A stretch of DNA of 64,000 nt from Salinibacterium sp. ZJ450 (GCF_011751885.2 NZ_CP061771.1:682001-746000), one strand, 5' to 3'; counted from the first letter of the stretch, positions 42,591 to 50,979 are shown. Made by a program: numbers and translations. Notes: a model not told the origin generated them from the letters alone.

Positions 42591-44024
42591 GTGAACGATC
42601 TTGTGACCCTCGGGCAGCGCATCCGGCATTACCGCAATGAGGCGGGCCTCACCCTCGACCAGCTGGGAGCTGCGGTCGGCATGGCCGGCAGTCAGCTCTC
42701 CTTGATGGAGAACGGAAAGCGCGAGCCGCGCATCACCCTGCTCGGCAGTATCGCGACAACCCTCGGCGTCGAGGTCGCCGATCTGCTCAACAGTGCGCCG
42801 CCGAACGCCCGCGCCGGGCTGGAGATCGAACTGGAGCGTGCCCAGCGCGGAGCCGTGTACGGGGCGCTCGGGCTGCCCCAGTTGCGGCCGGGGCGGACGA
42901 TGTCCGACGAGACGCTTGCGGCGCTGGTCGGCATGCACCGCGAACTGGCGCGCCGCGCCAAGGAGGCGATCGCCACGCCAGAGGAGGCCCGCCGGGCCAA
43001 TACCGACCTGCGACTGGGCATGCGCAAGCGCAACAACTACCTGCCCGAGATCGAGCAGCTGGCGCAGGATGTCCTGAAACGGGTGGGGCACACCACCGGC
43101 GCGTTGACGCACCGTTCGGTGAGCCGGATGGCGCAGGACCTCGGCTTCGAACTGGTGCACGTGAACGACCTGCCGCACTCGGCGCGCTCGGTGACCGACC
43201 TGGAGAACGGCCGCATCTACCTGCCGCCGGCCTCGATCCCCGGCGGGCACGGCCTGCGCTCGATGGCGTTGCAGGCGATCGCGCACCGGCTGCTGAAGCA
43301 CTCCGAGCCGTCGAGCTACGCGGAGTTCTTGCGCCAACGCCTGGAGATCAACTACTTCGCCGCGGCCTGCCTGATGCCGCTGCAGCAGTCCGTCGACTTC
43401 CTACACGCCGCGAAGGCCGACCGCAACATTGCGGTCGAGGACTTCCGGGACGCGTTCGGCGTCACCCACGAGGCCGCCGCACTGCGGTTCACCAACCTCG
43501 CCACCGAACACCTGGACATGACCGTGCACTTCCTGCGGGTCGGTGACGACGGTGCCGTGTACAAGGCCTACGAGAACGACGGGATGCGGCTTCCGGTCGA
43601 CGTGACAGGGTCGGTCGAGGGTCAGCTGGTTTGCCGGTACTGGAGCGCCCGGATGGCGTTCTCCCGCACCAACCGCACCACCGAGTTCTACCAGTACACC
43701 GATACGCCGGAGGGCACGTTCTGGGAATCCACCCAGACCGGCACCACCAACGCGGAGGAGTTCTCAATCACCGTCGGTGTGCCGTTCAACGACGCGAAGT
43801 GGTTCCGCGGCCGCGAGACCACCAACCGGATGCAGTCGCAGTGCCCCGACGTGAGCTGCTGCCGCAGGCCGTCGGCCGAACTCACCGAACGCTGGCACGG
43901 CAAGGCGTGGTCGAGCGCCAAGCTGCACGCGCACATCCTGTCGCCGCTGCCGTCCGGCACGTTCCCTGGCGTCGATGACCAGGAGCTGTACCAGTTCCTA
44001 GACGCGCACTCCGCCAGCGCCTAA
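42591..44024 (+). CDS. ramB: RamB-like XRE/short-chain acyl-CoA regulator
   Basis: 477 residues: N-terminal XRE helix-turn-helix (about 5-60, RIRHYRNEAGLTLDQLGAAV, SLMENGKREP), a middle region, an IrrE-like degenerate peptidase domain, and a C-terminal DUF2083-like domain with paired Cys in CPDVSCCRRP. RamB controls acetate and propionate metabolism in corynebacteria and mycobacteria. It sits divergent to pckG, which it may repress or activate. The GTG 42591 fits the leaderless pattern; an ATG at 42507 would include the operator. Confidence 0.82.
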   Translation: MNDLVTLGQRIRHYRNEAGLTLDQLGAAVGMAGSQLSLMENGKREPRITLLGSIATTLGVEVADLLNSAPPNARAGLEIELERAQRGAVYGALGLPQLRPGRTMSDETLAALVGMHRELARRAKEAIATPEEARRANTDLRLGMRKRNNYLPEIEQLAQDVLKRVGHTTGALTHRSVSRMAQDLGFELVHVNDLPHSARSVTDLENGRIYLPPASIPGGHGLRSMALQAIAHRLLKHSEPSSYAEFLRQRLEINYFAAACLMPLQQSVDFLHAAKADRNIAVEDFRDAFGVTHEAAALRFTNLATEHLDMTVHFLRVGDDGAVYKAYENDGMRLPVDVTGSVEGQLVCRYWSARMAFSRTNRTTEFYQYTDTPEGTFWESTQTGTTNAEEFSITVGVPFNDAKWFRGRETTNRMQSQCPDVSCCRRPSAELTERWHGKAWSSAKLHAHILSPLPSGTFPGVDDQELYQFLDAHSASA

Positions 44025-44250
44025 CGGCCGGGGTTTGCGCTGATCTTCCCTTGATTGAGGAGCGAGCCCGACGGCTCGGGCGGGGATCGGTCGCTCGGAA
44101 GGCCGTTTTCCGCCGAAATCGTCCTCCCGAGCTCGCTATTTCCTGCCGAGCGTTCGCGGGCTGCCGCGCTGTGGTTCGCTGGCGTCGAGACCGCGGGGCT
44201 CGCAAGCTCGCACCGTGCCTCAGCCAGCGGGGTTATGAGACGGCGCTCGC
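44025..44250. other. Intergenic gap, no gene found
   Basis: 226 bases between ramB and the convergent glycerate kinase gene. A short hairpin at about 44066-44081 (GCCCGA-CGGC-TCGGGC) could terminate ramB. No protein-like frame was found. Confidence 0.4.
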
Positions 44251-45450
44251 CTACTGAGCCAGTGGGCGAGGCGCGGGGTGCGCGTGATCTCGCGCGGCGA
44301 CGGATGCCGTGGTCCTCAGCCAGCGCACCGGGTCGGCCATCGCGGCATCCGGTGACCCTGCGGTGTCGCTGAGCGACAGGGCCCAGCCTTGCCAGCCGGC
44401 GGCATCGTCACCGGCATCCGCTCCGATCACGCGGCCGGCGCTGAATTGGCCGGCGCTCACGCGGTCGCCAATCACGCGGCCGGCGATCACGCCGGTGGCG
44501 ACGCCCAGCCGGTCGGCGAGGGTCAACGCCTCGCCCACCGCCTTTCCGGTGAAGGACGTCGCGTCGAACGAGCCCTCGCCGGTGATCAGCATGTCGGCGC
44601 GCTCCAGGGCGTCGGGCAGGCCGCTCAGCCGGGCGATGTGCTGCGCTCCGGGCCGGATGACCGCCCGCCAGGCGGCGAGGAAGCCGTAACCGGTGCCGCC
44701 CGCGGCACCCGAGCCGGGAACGCCCGGATCTTCGCCGAGCAGCTCCGCCCAGCGGCTGAGTGCGGCCTCCAGTATCCGCACCTCGGCGGCGGATGCGCCC
44801 TTCTGGGGACCGAACACCGCGGTTGCCCCGGTCGGGCCGAGCAGTGGCGCTGTGACGTCGCTGAGCAGCGTGACTCCGCCCGGTGGTGGCGGTCGCAGCG
44901 TCGATCGGTCGATGGCGTGCGCGGAGGCCAGGGCGCCGCCGCCGCGGGCGACTGGTTGGTCCGCGGCATCCGTCACTCGCAGTCCCAACGCCTCGAGCGC
45001 ACCCGCTCCGCCGTCGGTCGACGCGGAGCCGCCGAGCCCGACGATCAGCGACTGCGCGCCCGCGTCGAGGGCTGCCTGGATGACCTCGCCGAGGCCAACG
45101 GTGCTGGCGCCGAGCGGGTCGAGTTTCGGCATCAGCGGAAGTCCGGAGCACTGCGCGAGTTCCACCACGGCCACCCGGCCGGGCAGCTCGAGCCAGCGAC
45201 CCTCGGTGGGGCGGCCGTCCGGGCCGGTGACGGCGCCGGCCGAGCGCCAGATGGCAGCCGGAACCGCTGCGGCGATGGCGTCGAGAGTGCCTTCTCCGCC
45301 GTCGGCGAGCGGGATGCGCGTGAGGGTGTCCTGCGGTCGTTCGCTGAGCCAGCCCTCGGCGATCGCGGCCGCCGCGTCGGTGGCGCTCAGGGATCCCTTG
45401 AACGAGTCCGGGGCGATGACAACGCGCAGCGGCATGGCATCTGTGGGCAT
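44251..45450 (-). CDS. glxK: Glycerate kinase
   Basis: 399 residues of the GK I family, which phosphorylates glycerate to 2-phosphoglycerate (or 3-). Landmarks: VVIAPDSFKGSLSA, PLADGGEGTLDA, GLGGSASTDGGAG and ITGEGSFDATSFTGKAVGE. Near residue 330 the AGRVIG motif is repeated (AGRVIGDRVSAGQFSAGRVIG), encoded by repeated GC-rich units at 44429-44492. Starts at 45450 or 45435 are possible. It is divergent from trxA. Confidence 0.9.
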   Translation of the reverse strand: MPTDAMPLRVVIAPDSFKGSLSATDAAAAIAEGWLSERPQDTLTRIPLADGGEGTLDAIAAAVPAAIWRSAGAVTGPDGRPTEGRWLELPGRVAVVELAQCSGLPLMPKLDPLGASTVGLGEVIQAALDAGAQSLIVGLGGSASTDGGAGALEALGLRVTDAADQPVARGGGALASAHAIDRSTLRPPPPGGVTLLSDVTAPLLGPTGATAVFGPQKGASAAEVRILEAALSRWAELLGEDPGVPGSGAAGGTGYGFLAAWRAVIRPGAQHIARLSGLPDALERADMLITGEGSFDATSFTGKAVGEALTLADRLGVATGVIAGRVIGDRVSAGQFSAGRVIGADAGDDAAGWQGWALSLSDTAGSPDAAMADPVRWLRTTASVAARDHAHPAPRPLAQ

Positions 45451-45467
45451 GGCGACAGTGTATGGGC

Positions 45468-45493
45468 GGAATAACGGGCGGCTGTCGCGCGTT
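45468..45493 (+). promoter_or_regulatory. SigR-type promoter for trxA (GGAAT-N18-GTT)
   Basis: GGAAT (45468-45472) and GTT (45491-45493) are exactly 18 bases apart, and the ATG follows 10 bases after GTT. The transcript would start close to the ATG. The match and spacing equal those at the sigR promoter. Confidence 0.8.
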
Positions 45494-45503
45494 GAAGCTC
45501 TCT

Positions 45504-45908
45504 ATGGCAACGATCGAAGTCACCGAACAGAACCTCAACGACACCATTTCTCAGAACGACATCGTCTTCCTTGACTTCTGGGCCGACTGGTGCGGCCCGT
45601 GTCGGGCATTCGCACCCGTGTACGGATCGACCTCCGAAAAGCACCCGGACGTGGTGTTCGGCAAGATCGACACCGAGAAGGAGCAGCAGCTGGCCGCGGC
45701 CGCCGGCATCCGCTCGATTCCGACGCTGATGGCCTTCCGCGAGAACGTGCTGGTGTTCTCCCAGCCGGGCGCCCTGAACGGCCCGCAGTTCGAGCAGCTG
45801 GTCGACTCGGTCAAGGCGCTTGACATGGAGAAGGTGCACGCCGACATCGCGCGCCAGCAGGCCGAGAGCGCATCCGAGAGCGCTGCCGAGGGCACCCCTC
45901 AGCAGTAA
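45504..45908 (+). CDS. trxA: Thioredoxin
   Basis: 134 residues with the active site WCGPC (Cys30 and Cys33) and the cis-Pro in SIPTLM. It reduces disulfides, with electrons from thioredoxin reductase. An acidic, Ala/Ser/Glu-rich tail of about 25 residues follows the fold, as in other actinobacterial TrxA. The ATG at 45504 has a weak leader but follows the SigR promoter closely. The promoter places it in the SigR regulon with sigR itself. Confidence 0.95.
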   Translation: MATIEVTEQNLNDTISQNDIVFLDFWADWCGPCRAFAPVYGSTSEKHPDVVFGKIDTEKEQQLAAAAGIRSIPTLMAFRENVLVFSQPGALNGPQFEQLVDSVKALDMEKVHADIARQQAESASESAAEGTPQQ

Positions 45909-45924
45909 CCCGAGCCGTCGGCGG

Positions 45925-46701
45925 CTACTGGGCGCGAGCGATCATCGCGAGCGTCGCGTGTAGCTCGTCGGCATCGACCTGACCGGGCGCGGATGCCGTG
46001 CCGACCATGCCGAACGTCGCCGCCGAGCCGAAGGTCTGGCCGGCCAGGCGAGAGATCAGGCCGAGCGCGCCCATCGACATGGTGATGAGCGGCCGCGTTG
46101 CGTACTGCTCGTGCATCTCGCGGGTGGCGTCGAGCAGGGTCAGCACGTCGGCGCTGCTGCGCGGCATCACCGCAATCTTGCAGATGTCGGCACCCAGCTC
46201 CTGCATCTGGCGGAGCCTCGCCACAATCTCATCCTTCGGCGGGGTGCGCTCGAAGTCGTGGTTCGAGGTGATCACCACAACGCCGCGCTCGTGCGCGGCC
46301 GTGATCAGGCTGGCGACGATGTCGCGGTCACGCTGGTACTCCACGTCGACCAGCGGGGCGTGACCCGATTCGATCACCGCGAGGTTGAGTGCCCCGTACT
46401 GCTCATCGGAGATGACGGCCGCCCCGCCCTCGGCCGAGGTGCGGCAGGTGACCAACAGCGGTGTCGCGCCGAGTTGCGCGGACAGCTGCGCGGCCGTCTC
46501 CACGACGCTGCCCAGGTCGTCGATCGTGCTGAAGTGATCGACGCGCCACTCCACGATGTCCACCTGGTGGCCGGTCAGGGCGTCGACCTCCGCGCGCAGC
46601 GCGTCGGGGGTCGCCCCGACAATCGGAACCAGGATCTTTGGCATTCCCTCGCCGATGGTTACCGTACCGACGGTGACCGCGGTGACCGTGCTGCGCGTCA
46701 T
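45925..46701 (-). CDS. aroD: 3-dehydroquinate dehydratase, type I
   Basis: 258-residue shikimate-pathway enzyme using a Schiff-base lysine. The catalytic Glu-x-Arg lies in IVEWRVDHF, the His in ITSNHDFERTP and the Lys in DICKIAVMP. This family is uncommon in actinobacteria, which more often use type II (AroQ). ATG 46701 is used; the frame is open to 46782. It may serve quinate use or replace AroQ; that cannot be decided without the rest of the genome. It is convergent with trxA. Confidence 0.92.
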   Translation of the reverse strand: MTRSTVTAVTVGTVTIGEGMPKILVPIVGATPDALRAEVDALTGHQVDIVEWRVDHFSTIDDLGSVVETAAQLSAQLGATPLLVTCRTSAEGGAAVISDEQYGALNLAVIESGHAPLVDVEYQRDRDIVASLITAAHERGVVVITSNHDFERTPPKDEIVARLRQMQELGADICKIAVMPRSSADVLTLLDATREMHEQYATRPLITMSMGALGLISRLAGQTFGSAATFGMVGTASAPGQVDADELHATLAMIARAQ

Positions 46702-46788
46702 CCTGCTCCTTGCCCTGTGCTCACGTGCCTCGGTGTCCACGGCACCGTTTCCCAGGCGCTGTTTCCCAGGCACTGTGTCCACGGAACT

Positions 46789-47415
46789 CTATCGCGCGAG
46801 CAGTGCGACACCGGCGGCGGTGACGCCGAGCAGCACCACTACCGAGTAGCCCACCGCGCTGAGCACGATGCGCGCTCGCGGCGTGATCCGCCCGCCGAGG
46901 AACGAGCCGGCGGCGGCCAACGCCAGCTGCCAGGCCAGCGAGGCCAGGCCGACGCCGACCACGAACATCACCTGCCCGAGCGCGGTTGTGGCGCTCAACT
47001 GCACGGCCGCGCTGAGCGCGCCAAAATAGAGCACCGTGGCGGGATTCACCGCGGTCAGGGCGAGGAAGGTGACGAACACGGTTCCCGGATGTCGCGACAC
47101 CGCAGGTACCCCGTCGGCGCGGGATGCTCGCAGCCGAACCAGCCCGACCACACCGAGGGCCACGAGACAGGCGCCCGCGACCACGCCAGGCGCCGCACCG
47201 ATTGAGCGGATCCAGGGGCCGGCCACAGCGCCGATCATCAGCGCCACCACGCAGTATGCGGTGTCCACCGCGGCGACAGCCGAGGCGGCCGCGGCCGCCG
47301 GGCGAAAGCCGCCGGTGACTCCCTGCTGCAGGATCAGCACGGCGATGGCGCCCAGTGGCATCGCGACGCCGAGCCCGGCAAGCAGCCCGGCCACGATCGC
47401 CACCCCTGGTGTCAT
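46789..47415 (-). CDS. LysE/ArgO-family amino acid exporter
   Basis: 208 residues, six hydrophobic segments. The start AGLLAGLGVAMPLGAIAVLIL and ALTAVNPATVLYFGALSA are typical of the LysE/RhtB family. It probably exports basic amino acids, judging by the family only. The ATG at 47415 fits; further upstream frame is not supported. Confidence 0.82.
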   Translation of the reverse strand: MTPGVAIVAGLLAGLGVAMPLGAIAVLILQQGVTGGFRPAAAAASAVAAVDTAYCVVALMIGAVAGPWIRSIGAAPGVVAGACLVALGVVGLVRLRASRADGVPAVSRHPGTVFVTFLALTAVNPATVLYFGALSAAVQLSATTALGQVMFVVGVGLASLAWQLALAAAGSFLGGRITPRARIVLSAVGYSVVVLLGVTAAGVALLAR

Positions 47416-47449
47416 GCACCCAGTCTGGCCGAGCACGTGGCCGCGGGTG

Positions 47450-48196
47450 TTACACGGCGGTCGGCACGGTCTTCGCGCGGCTGAGCGTCTCGGCCAGGCT
47501 GACGGCGATGATGGCGCCGGCGGCCAGGATGCTGGCGAGCACCACCAGCTGGAACCGGCCGGCCTCAAGCGGCGACGCCCCGGCGAACACCGCGCCGACG
47601 AACGCGCCGGGCAGCACCACCAACCCGGTGGTTCGAGTCTGGTCGACCGACGGGATCAGTGCTTCCCGCACGGCACTGCGGGCAAGATCGAAGGTGGATT
47701 GCCGCGGTGTCGCGCCGAGCGCGAGCCAGCCCTCCACCTCGTCACGCCGCTCTACCAGCGACGAGCGGTAGCGGCGACCGGTGAGTGTGGTGATGGTCAT
47801 CGAGTTGCCCACGACGATGCCGCCGGTCGCCAACAGGTTCTGCGGCGTGAGCGCAATCGCGCCGCTGAGGAAGACGGTGGCCAGCGTCACGCTCGCGCCC
47901 AGCAGCATCGAGACGGTGATGGCCAGCAGCATCCGTCGATCCCCGTGCAGGCGCCTGGACGCGGTGAGGATGGCGGCCACCATCATCACGACGAGCGCCA
48001 CCCACACCCAGCGGATGTCTCCGATCACGGCGGACAGGATCAGGCTGAGAATCGCGAGCTGGGCGGCCGCCCGCACCACCGCCATGGCGGGCGAATACCA
48101 GCGCGGGATGCCGTAGACCTTGAGCGTTGCCGCGGTGATGGCGACCAGCACGCCGATGCCGATGAGCGTCGGCAGCGCGACGGCGGTCCAGTCCAT
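47450..48196 (-). CDS. ABC permease of the FetB/UPF0014 type
   Basis: 248 residues with six to seven hydrophobic segments. QNLLATGGIVVGNSMTITTL and EGWLALGATPRQS match the FetB family, part of the FetAB iron-export ABC transporter. No FetA ATPase gene lies beside it. The ATPase may be elsewhere, or the gene may work alone. It is followed by LysE-type exporter on the same strand. Confidence 0.82.
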   Translation of the reverse strand: MDWTAVALPTLIGIGVLVAITAATLKVYGIPRWYSPAMAVVRAAAQLAILSLILSAVIGDIRWVWVALVVMMVAAILTASRRLHGDRRMLLAITVSMLLGASVTLATVFLSGAIALTPQNLLATGGIVVGNSMTITTLTGRRYRSSLVERRDEVEGWLALGATPRQSTFDLARSAVREALIPSVDQTRTTGLVVLPGAFVGAVFAGASPLEAGRFQLVVLASILAAGAIIAVSLAETLSRAKTVPTAV

Positions 48197-48218
48197 TCCT
48201 TGACTCTAACCATGCTGC

Positions 48219-48224
48219 TACCGT
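48219..48224 (+). promoter_or_regulatory. -10 element, leaderless AraC gene
   Basis: TACCGT ends 7 bases before the ATG at 48232. TTGACT is 13 bases upstream, too close to be a normal -35. Confidence 0.4.
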
Positions 48225-48231
48225 CGGGAAT

Positions 48232-48687
48232 ATGACCCCGCAGGAGCTGGAGGGCCTCGCTCAGTTGCGACGTGCCCGGGATCTGATCGACCGGGAGTAC
48301 GCGAAACCGCTCGACGTCCCGACCATGGCGCGCAGGGCGCTGATGTCGCCCGCGCATTTCTCGCGAAAGTTTCGCGCCGCATACGGGGAGACGCCGTACA
48401 GCTATCTGATGACTCGCCGGATTGAGCGTGCGATGGCGTTGCTGCGGGCTGGGGTGAGCGTCACGGACGCGTGCATGGCGGTCGGCTGCACCTCGCTCGG
48501 CTCGTTCAGCTCGCGGTTCACCGAGATCGTTGGGGAGTCGCCCAGCGTCTACCGGCGCCATGGTCACCACGCGGTCAAGGCGATGCCCGACTGTGTCGCG
48601 CGGGCGCACACCCGCCCGGTGCGGAACGCGCCAAGGACCGAAAATGCGAGCAGGATCGGAGAAGCGAGCGGCGCGGTCGCGGCATAG
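48232..48687 (+). CDS. AraC-family regulator, DNA-binding domain only
   Basis: 151 residues containing an AraC/XylS double helix-turn-helix (about 15-110): DVPTMARRALMSPAHFSRKF and VTDACMAVGCTSLGSFSSRF. There is no ligand-binding domain, so it resembles MarA/SoxS-type regulators. The tail is low-complexity. It precedes the VOC gene on the same strand, an arrangement common for AraC-VOC pairs. Likely target: its neighbour. Confidence 0.85.
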   Translation: MTPQELEGLAQLRRARDLIDREYAKPLDVPTMARRALMSPAHFSRKFRAAYGETPYSYLMTRRIERAMALLRAGVSVTDACMAVGCTSLGSFSSRFTEIVGESPSVYRRHGHHAVKAMPDCVARAHTRPVRNAPRTENASRIGEASGAVAA

Positions 48688-48690
48688 AGT
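48685..48690 (+). promoter_or_regulatory. -10 element, leaderless VOC gene
   Basis: TAGAGT ends 7 bases before the ATG at 48698, overlapping the end of the AraC gene. Confidence 0.45.
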
Positions 48691-48697
48691 CGCGATC

Positions 48698-49108
48698 ATG
48701 ACAATCGCACTGCAGTACTGCAACATCACCGTCAATGACGTCGACGAGTCGATCGCCTTCTACAGCGGAGCGCTCGGCCTCCAGGTGCACAACGACGTGT
48801 CATCAAACGGATATCGCTGGGTCACGCTCGGCAGTGACGCGCAGCCGGGACTGGACATCGTGCTCTCCGAGCCTCACGCCGGTCGCTCGCAGGCCGACGG
48901 TGACGCGCTGCAAGAGTTGCTCACCAAGGGGGTGCTGCCGATGATGGTGTTCCGCTCCGACGACGTCGACGCGACCTTCGAGACGCTGCGCGCATCGGGC
49001 GCCGAGGTGCTCCAGGAGCCCATCGACCAGCCGTGGGGACCGCGCGACTGCGCGTTCCGCGACCCGTCGGGCAACACCGTCCGCATCGCCCAGGCGCCCG
49101 CGGCCTGA
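48698..49108 (+). CDS. VOC/glyoxalase-family protein
   Basis: 136 residues, one VOC domain with paired beta-alpha-beta modules. NITVNDVDESIAFYSGALGL starts the first and FRSDDVDATFETLRASGAEV the second. The C-terminal DPSGNTVRIAQ carries a Glu-like metal site. It could be a glyoxalase, a dioxygenase or a resistance protein; the catalytic identity is not clear. A paired AraC gene lies directly upstream. Confidence 0.85.
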   Translation: MTIALQYCNITVNDVDESIAFYSGALGLQVHNDVSSNGYRWVTLGSDAQPGLDIVLSEPHAGRSQADGDALQELLTKGVLPMMVFRSDDVDATFETLRASGAEVLQEPIDQPWGPRDCAFRDPSGNTVRIAQAPAA

Positions 49109-49159
49109 TCGCTCAGCCTGACCGCTCGGTCCTGTTCGCTCAGCCTTGACCGCTCAGTC
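49109..49159. repeat. Two copies of a 23-24 base direct repeat
   Basis: Imperfect copies at 49109-49131 and 49136-49159, period about 27, each with CGCTCAGCC and GACCGCTC. They lie between the convergent VOC and DUF6504-like genes; the second reaches into the latter's stop region. Confidence 0.5.
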
Positions 49160-49426
49160 GTAGACCCGCAGCAGCGCCCAGCCGCCCCGGCGCTCGTCGT
49201 AGCGCACCTCGAACATGTGCGTTTCGCCGCTGTCGTCCGAGGCCTGGAACCGCCAGCCGATCCCGGGGTCCAACGGGTGGGTCAGGGCCGGATGCCACCA
49301 GGTTTCGACGCTATCGCCGAGGCTGGTGGGGGAGTCGGTGACCCTGAACCGGCGTCCCTCCCAGACCAGGCGCACCGGTACCCCGGCGTCGGTCCAGAGG
49401 GCGACCGCTTCGTGTGTCTGCTGCAT
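49154..49426 (-). CDS. DUF6504-like protein under SOS control
   Basis: 90 residues. The sequence runs from a Trp-Glu-Gly-Arg-rich start (VRLVWEGRRFRVTDSP) to a C-terminal FEVRYDERRGGWALLRVYD, a pattern I link to DUF6504 proteins that accompany error-prone polymerases (ImuB/DnaE2) in actinobacteria. Here no polymerase gene is adjacent. A perfect LexA box lies 17 bases before the ATG at 49426. The exact family should be verified. Confidence 0.65.
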   Translation of the reverse strand: MQQTHEAVALWTDAGVPVRLVWEGRRFRVTDSPTSLGDSVETWWHPALTHPLDPGIGWRFQASDDSGETHMFEVRYDERRGGWALLRVYD

Positions 49427-49442
49427 GATCCCTGCTTCATTC

Positions 49443-49460
49443 TTCGAACATATGTTCGAA
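49443..49460. promoter_or_regulatory. LexA (SOS) box
   Basis: TTCGAACATATGTTCGAA is an 18-base perfect palindrome and contains the gram-positive SOS consensus CGAAC-N4-GTTCG. It lies directly upstream of the DUF6504-like gene and 40 bases downstream of the protease gene. Confidence 0.85.
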
Positions 49461-49499
49461 CAGGGATAGCGTACGACGTCAGGGCCGAACTGCCAAGAG

Positions 49500-50423
49500 T
49501 CAGGCGTCCTGCAGCTCGCGCGGCAGTGCGATGACGTCGACCAGGGCACCGTTTCGCCAGACCGTGATCTCGATTCGCCTGCTGATGGCATCTTCGACCA
49601 TCAGCTTCTGAACGGCGGTCGTCGTCACCACCAGTGTGCCGTCGAGTTGCACGATGATGTCACCGCGGTGCAACCCCGCCTCCTCGGCGGGGCTGCCAGC
49701 CACCACCTGAGCCACCTCGAGGCCCGTGGGGGAGCCCACCCGGGCGGCGAGTTCTGGCGAGAGCGGCACCTGCATGCTGGCGATGCCGAGCCAAGCGCGG
49801 CGCACCCTGCCCTGAGTCATCAGCGCGGTGATGATCTCGCGCGTGGTGCTGTTGATCGGCACCGCGAGCCCCAGCCCGACACCGGCCAGTGCCGTGTTGA
49901 CGCCGACCATCAGGCCGGCGCTGGTCGCGAGCGCTCCGCCGCTGTTGCCCGGGTTCAACGCCGCGTCGGTCTGGATCACCTCGTCGATCACCCGGCCGGA
50001 CGGCGTCGGCAACGACCGGCCGAGGCCCGACACGATGCCGGCGGTCACACTGCCGGCGAGGCCCAGCGCGTTGCCGACCGCCACGACGAGTTGCCCCACC
50101 CGAAGACCGGCCGCATCGCCGAACGTCACGGGCGCCGGCACGGGTCCGCGCGCCTTCAGCACCGCCAGATCGGAGAGCGGATCCCTGCCGGTCACGTCGG
50201 CGGCGACTTCGGTGCCGTCGGCGAACGCCGCGTCAACACTGGCGGCACCGGCCACCACGTGGGCGCTCGTCAGCAGGTAGCCGTCGTCGGTGATCACGCT
50301 GGCGCTGCCCGCGCCCTGACCTCGCGCGGTGCGCACGCGCACGCTCGCCACACTCGGCAGCACGGCGTCGGCTACCTTGATCACGGCTCGCGAGTAGGCG
50401 TCCAGGGGGTCTTCATCGGCCAT
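49500..50423 (-). CDS. HtrA-like serine protease without signal sequence
   Basis: 307 residues: trypsin-like domain with catalytic His in TSAHVV, Asp in DPLSDLAVLK, and Ser in NPGNSGGAL, then a PDZ domain (about 205-295, GSPAEEAGLHRGDIIVQLDG). No signal peptide or membrane helix precedes it, so this copy appears cytoplasmic, unlike typical HtrA. The start ATG 50423 gives the shortest family-like start; the frame extends to 50564. It is preceded by a Nudix gene. Confidence 0.88.
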   Translation of the reverse strand: MADEDPLDAYSRAVIKVADAVLPSVASVRVRTARGQGAGSASVITDDGYLLTSAHVVAGAASVDAAFADGTEVAADVTGRDPLSDLAVLKARGPVPAPVTFGDAAGLRVGQLVVAVGNALGLAGSVTAGIVSGLGRSLPTPSGRVIDEVIQTDAALNPGNSGGALATSAGLMVGVNTALAGVGLGLAVPINSTTREIITALMTQGRVRRAWLGIASMQVPLSPELAARVGSPTGLEVAQVVAGSPAEEAGLHRGDIIVQLDGTLVVTTTAVQKLMVEDAISRRIEITVWRNGALVDVIALPRELQDA

Positions 50424-50457
50424 GCTCGGTATAACGAGCAAGCCGGCGGCTTTATGC

Positions 50458-50946
50458 CTACTGTCCGGTCGAGCGGATGACGCGTGCCAGCGCGTCAAGG
50501 ATGGGCAGCTGTCCGCGCACGAGCTTGACCCGGGCCTCCGGCTCGGCGACCCAGCGGGCGTCATCGATCTCGGGGTAGTTCCGCACCACCCCTGAGCCCC
50601 TGGGCCATTCCACCGAGAAGGTGTTGCTCACGACGCGGTCCGGCTGAAAGTCTGTCTCGGCCGCGAACACCGCGATGATCTTGCCCGACGGCTGCCGGAA
50701 GTTGCCCAGTGCCGCGTACTGCACGGCGGGGGCGGCCGAACCGATCTCTTCCTCGAACTCCCGCAGTGCCGCGGTCAGAGGCTCCTCGTCGGGGTCGTAT
50801 TCGCCCTTGGGGATCGACCAGGCGTGCTCGTCCTTCCTGGCCCAGAACGGTCCGCCCATGTGCGCGATCCACACCCGCATCGCCGCATGGTCGTCGATCT
50901 GGTAGAGCAGGATGCCCGCGCTGTGCACAACCACCGTCTTACTCAA
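50458..50946 (-). CDS. Nudix hydrolase
   Basis: 162 residues. The Nudix box is complete: Gly, five residues, Glu, seven residues, then REFEEEIG. The start VVVHSAGILLYQI and WSIPKGEYD resemble MutT/diadenosine-polyphosphate hydrolases. Exact substrate unknown. It lies upstream of the HtrA-like gene on the same strand, 34 bases apart. Confidence 0.9.
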   Translation of the reverse strand: MSKTVVVHSAGILLYQIDDHAAMRVWIAHMGGPFWARKDEHAWSIPKGEYDPDEEPLTAALREFEEEIGSAAPAVQYAALGNFRQPSGKIIAVFAAETDFQPDRVVSNTFSVEWPRGSGVVRNYPEIDDARWVAEPEARVKLVRGQLPILDALARVIRSTGQ

Positions 50947-50979
50947 GCACCCGCGGTGGGGTGCGGCAAGGAGGCGAAC

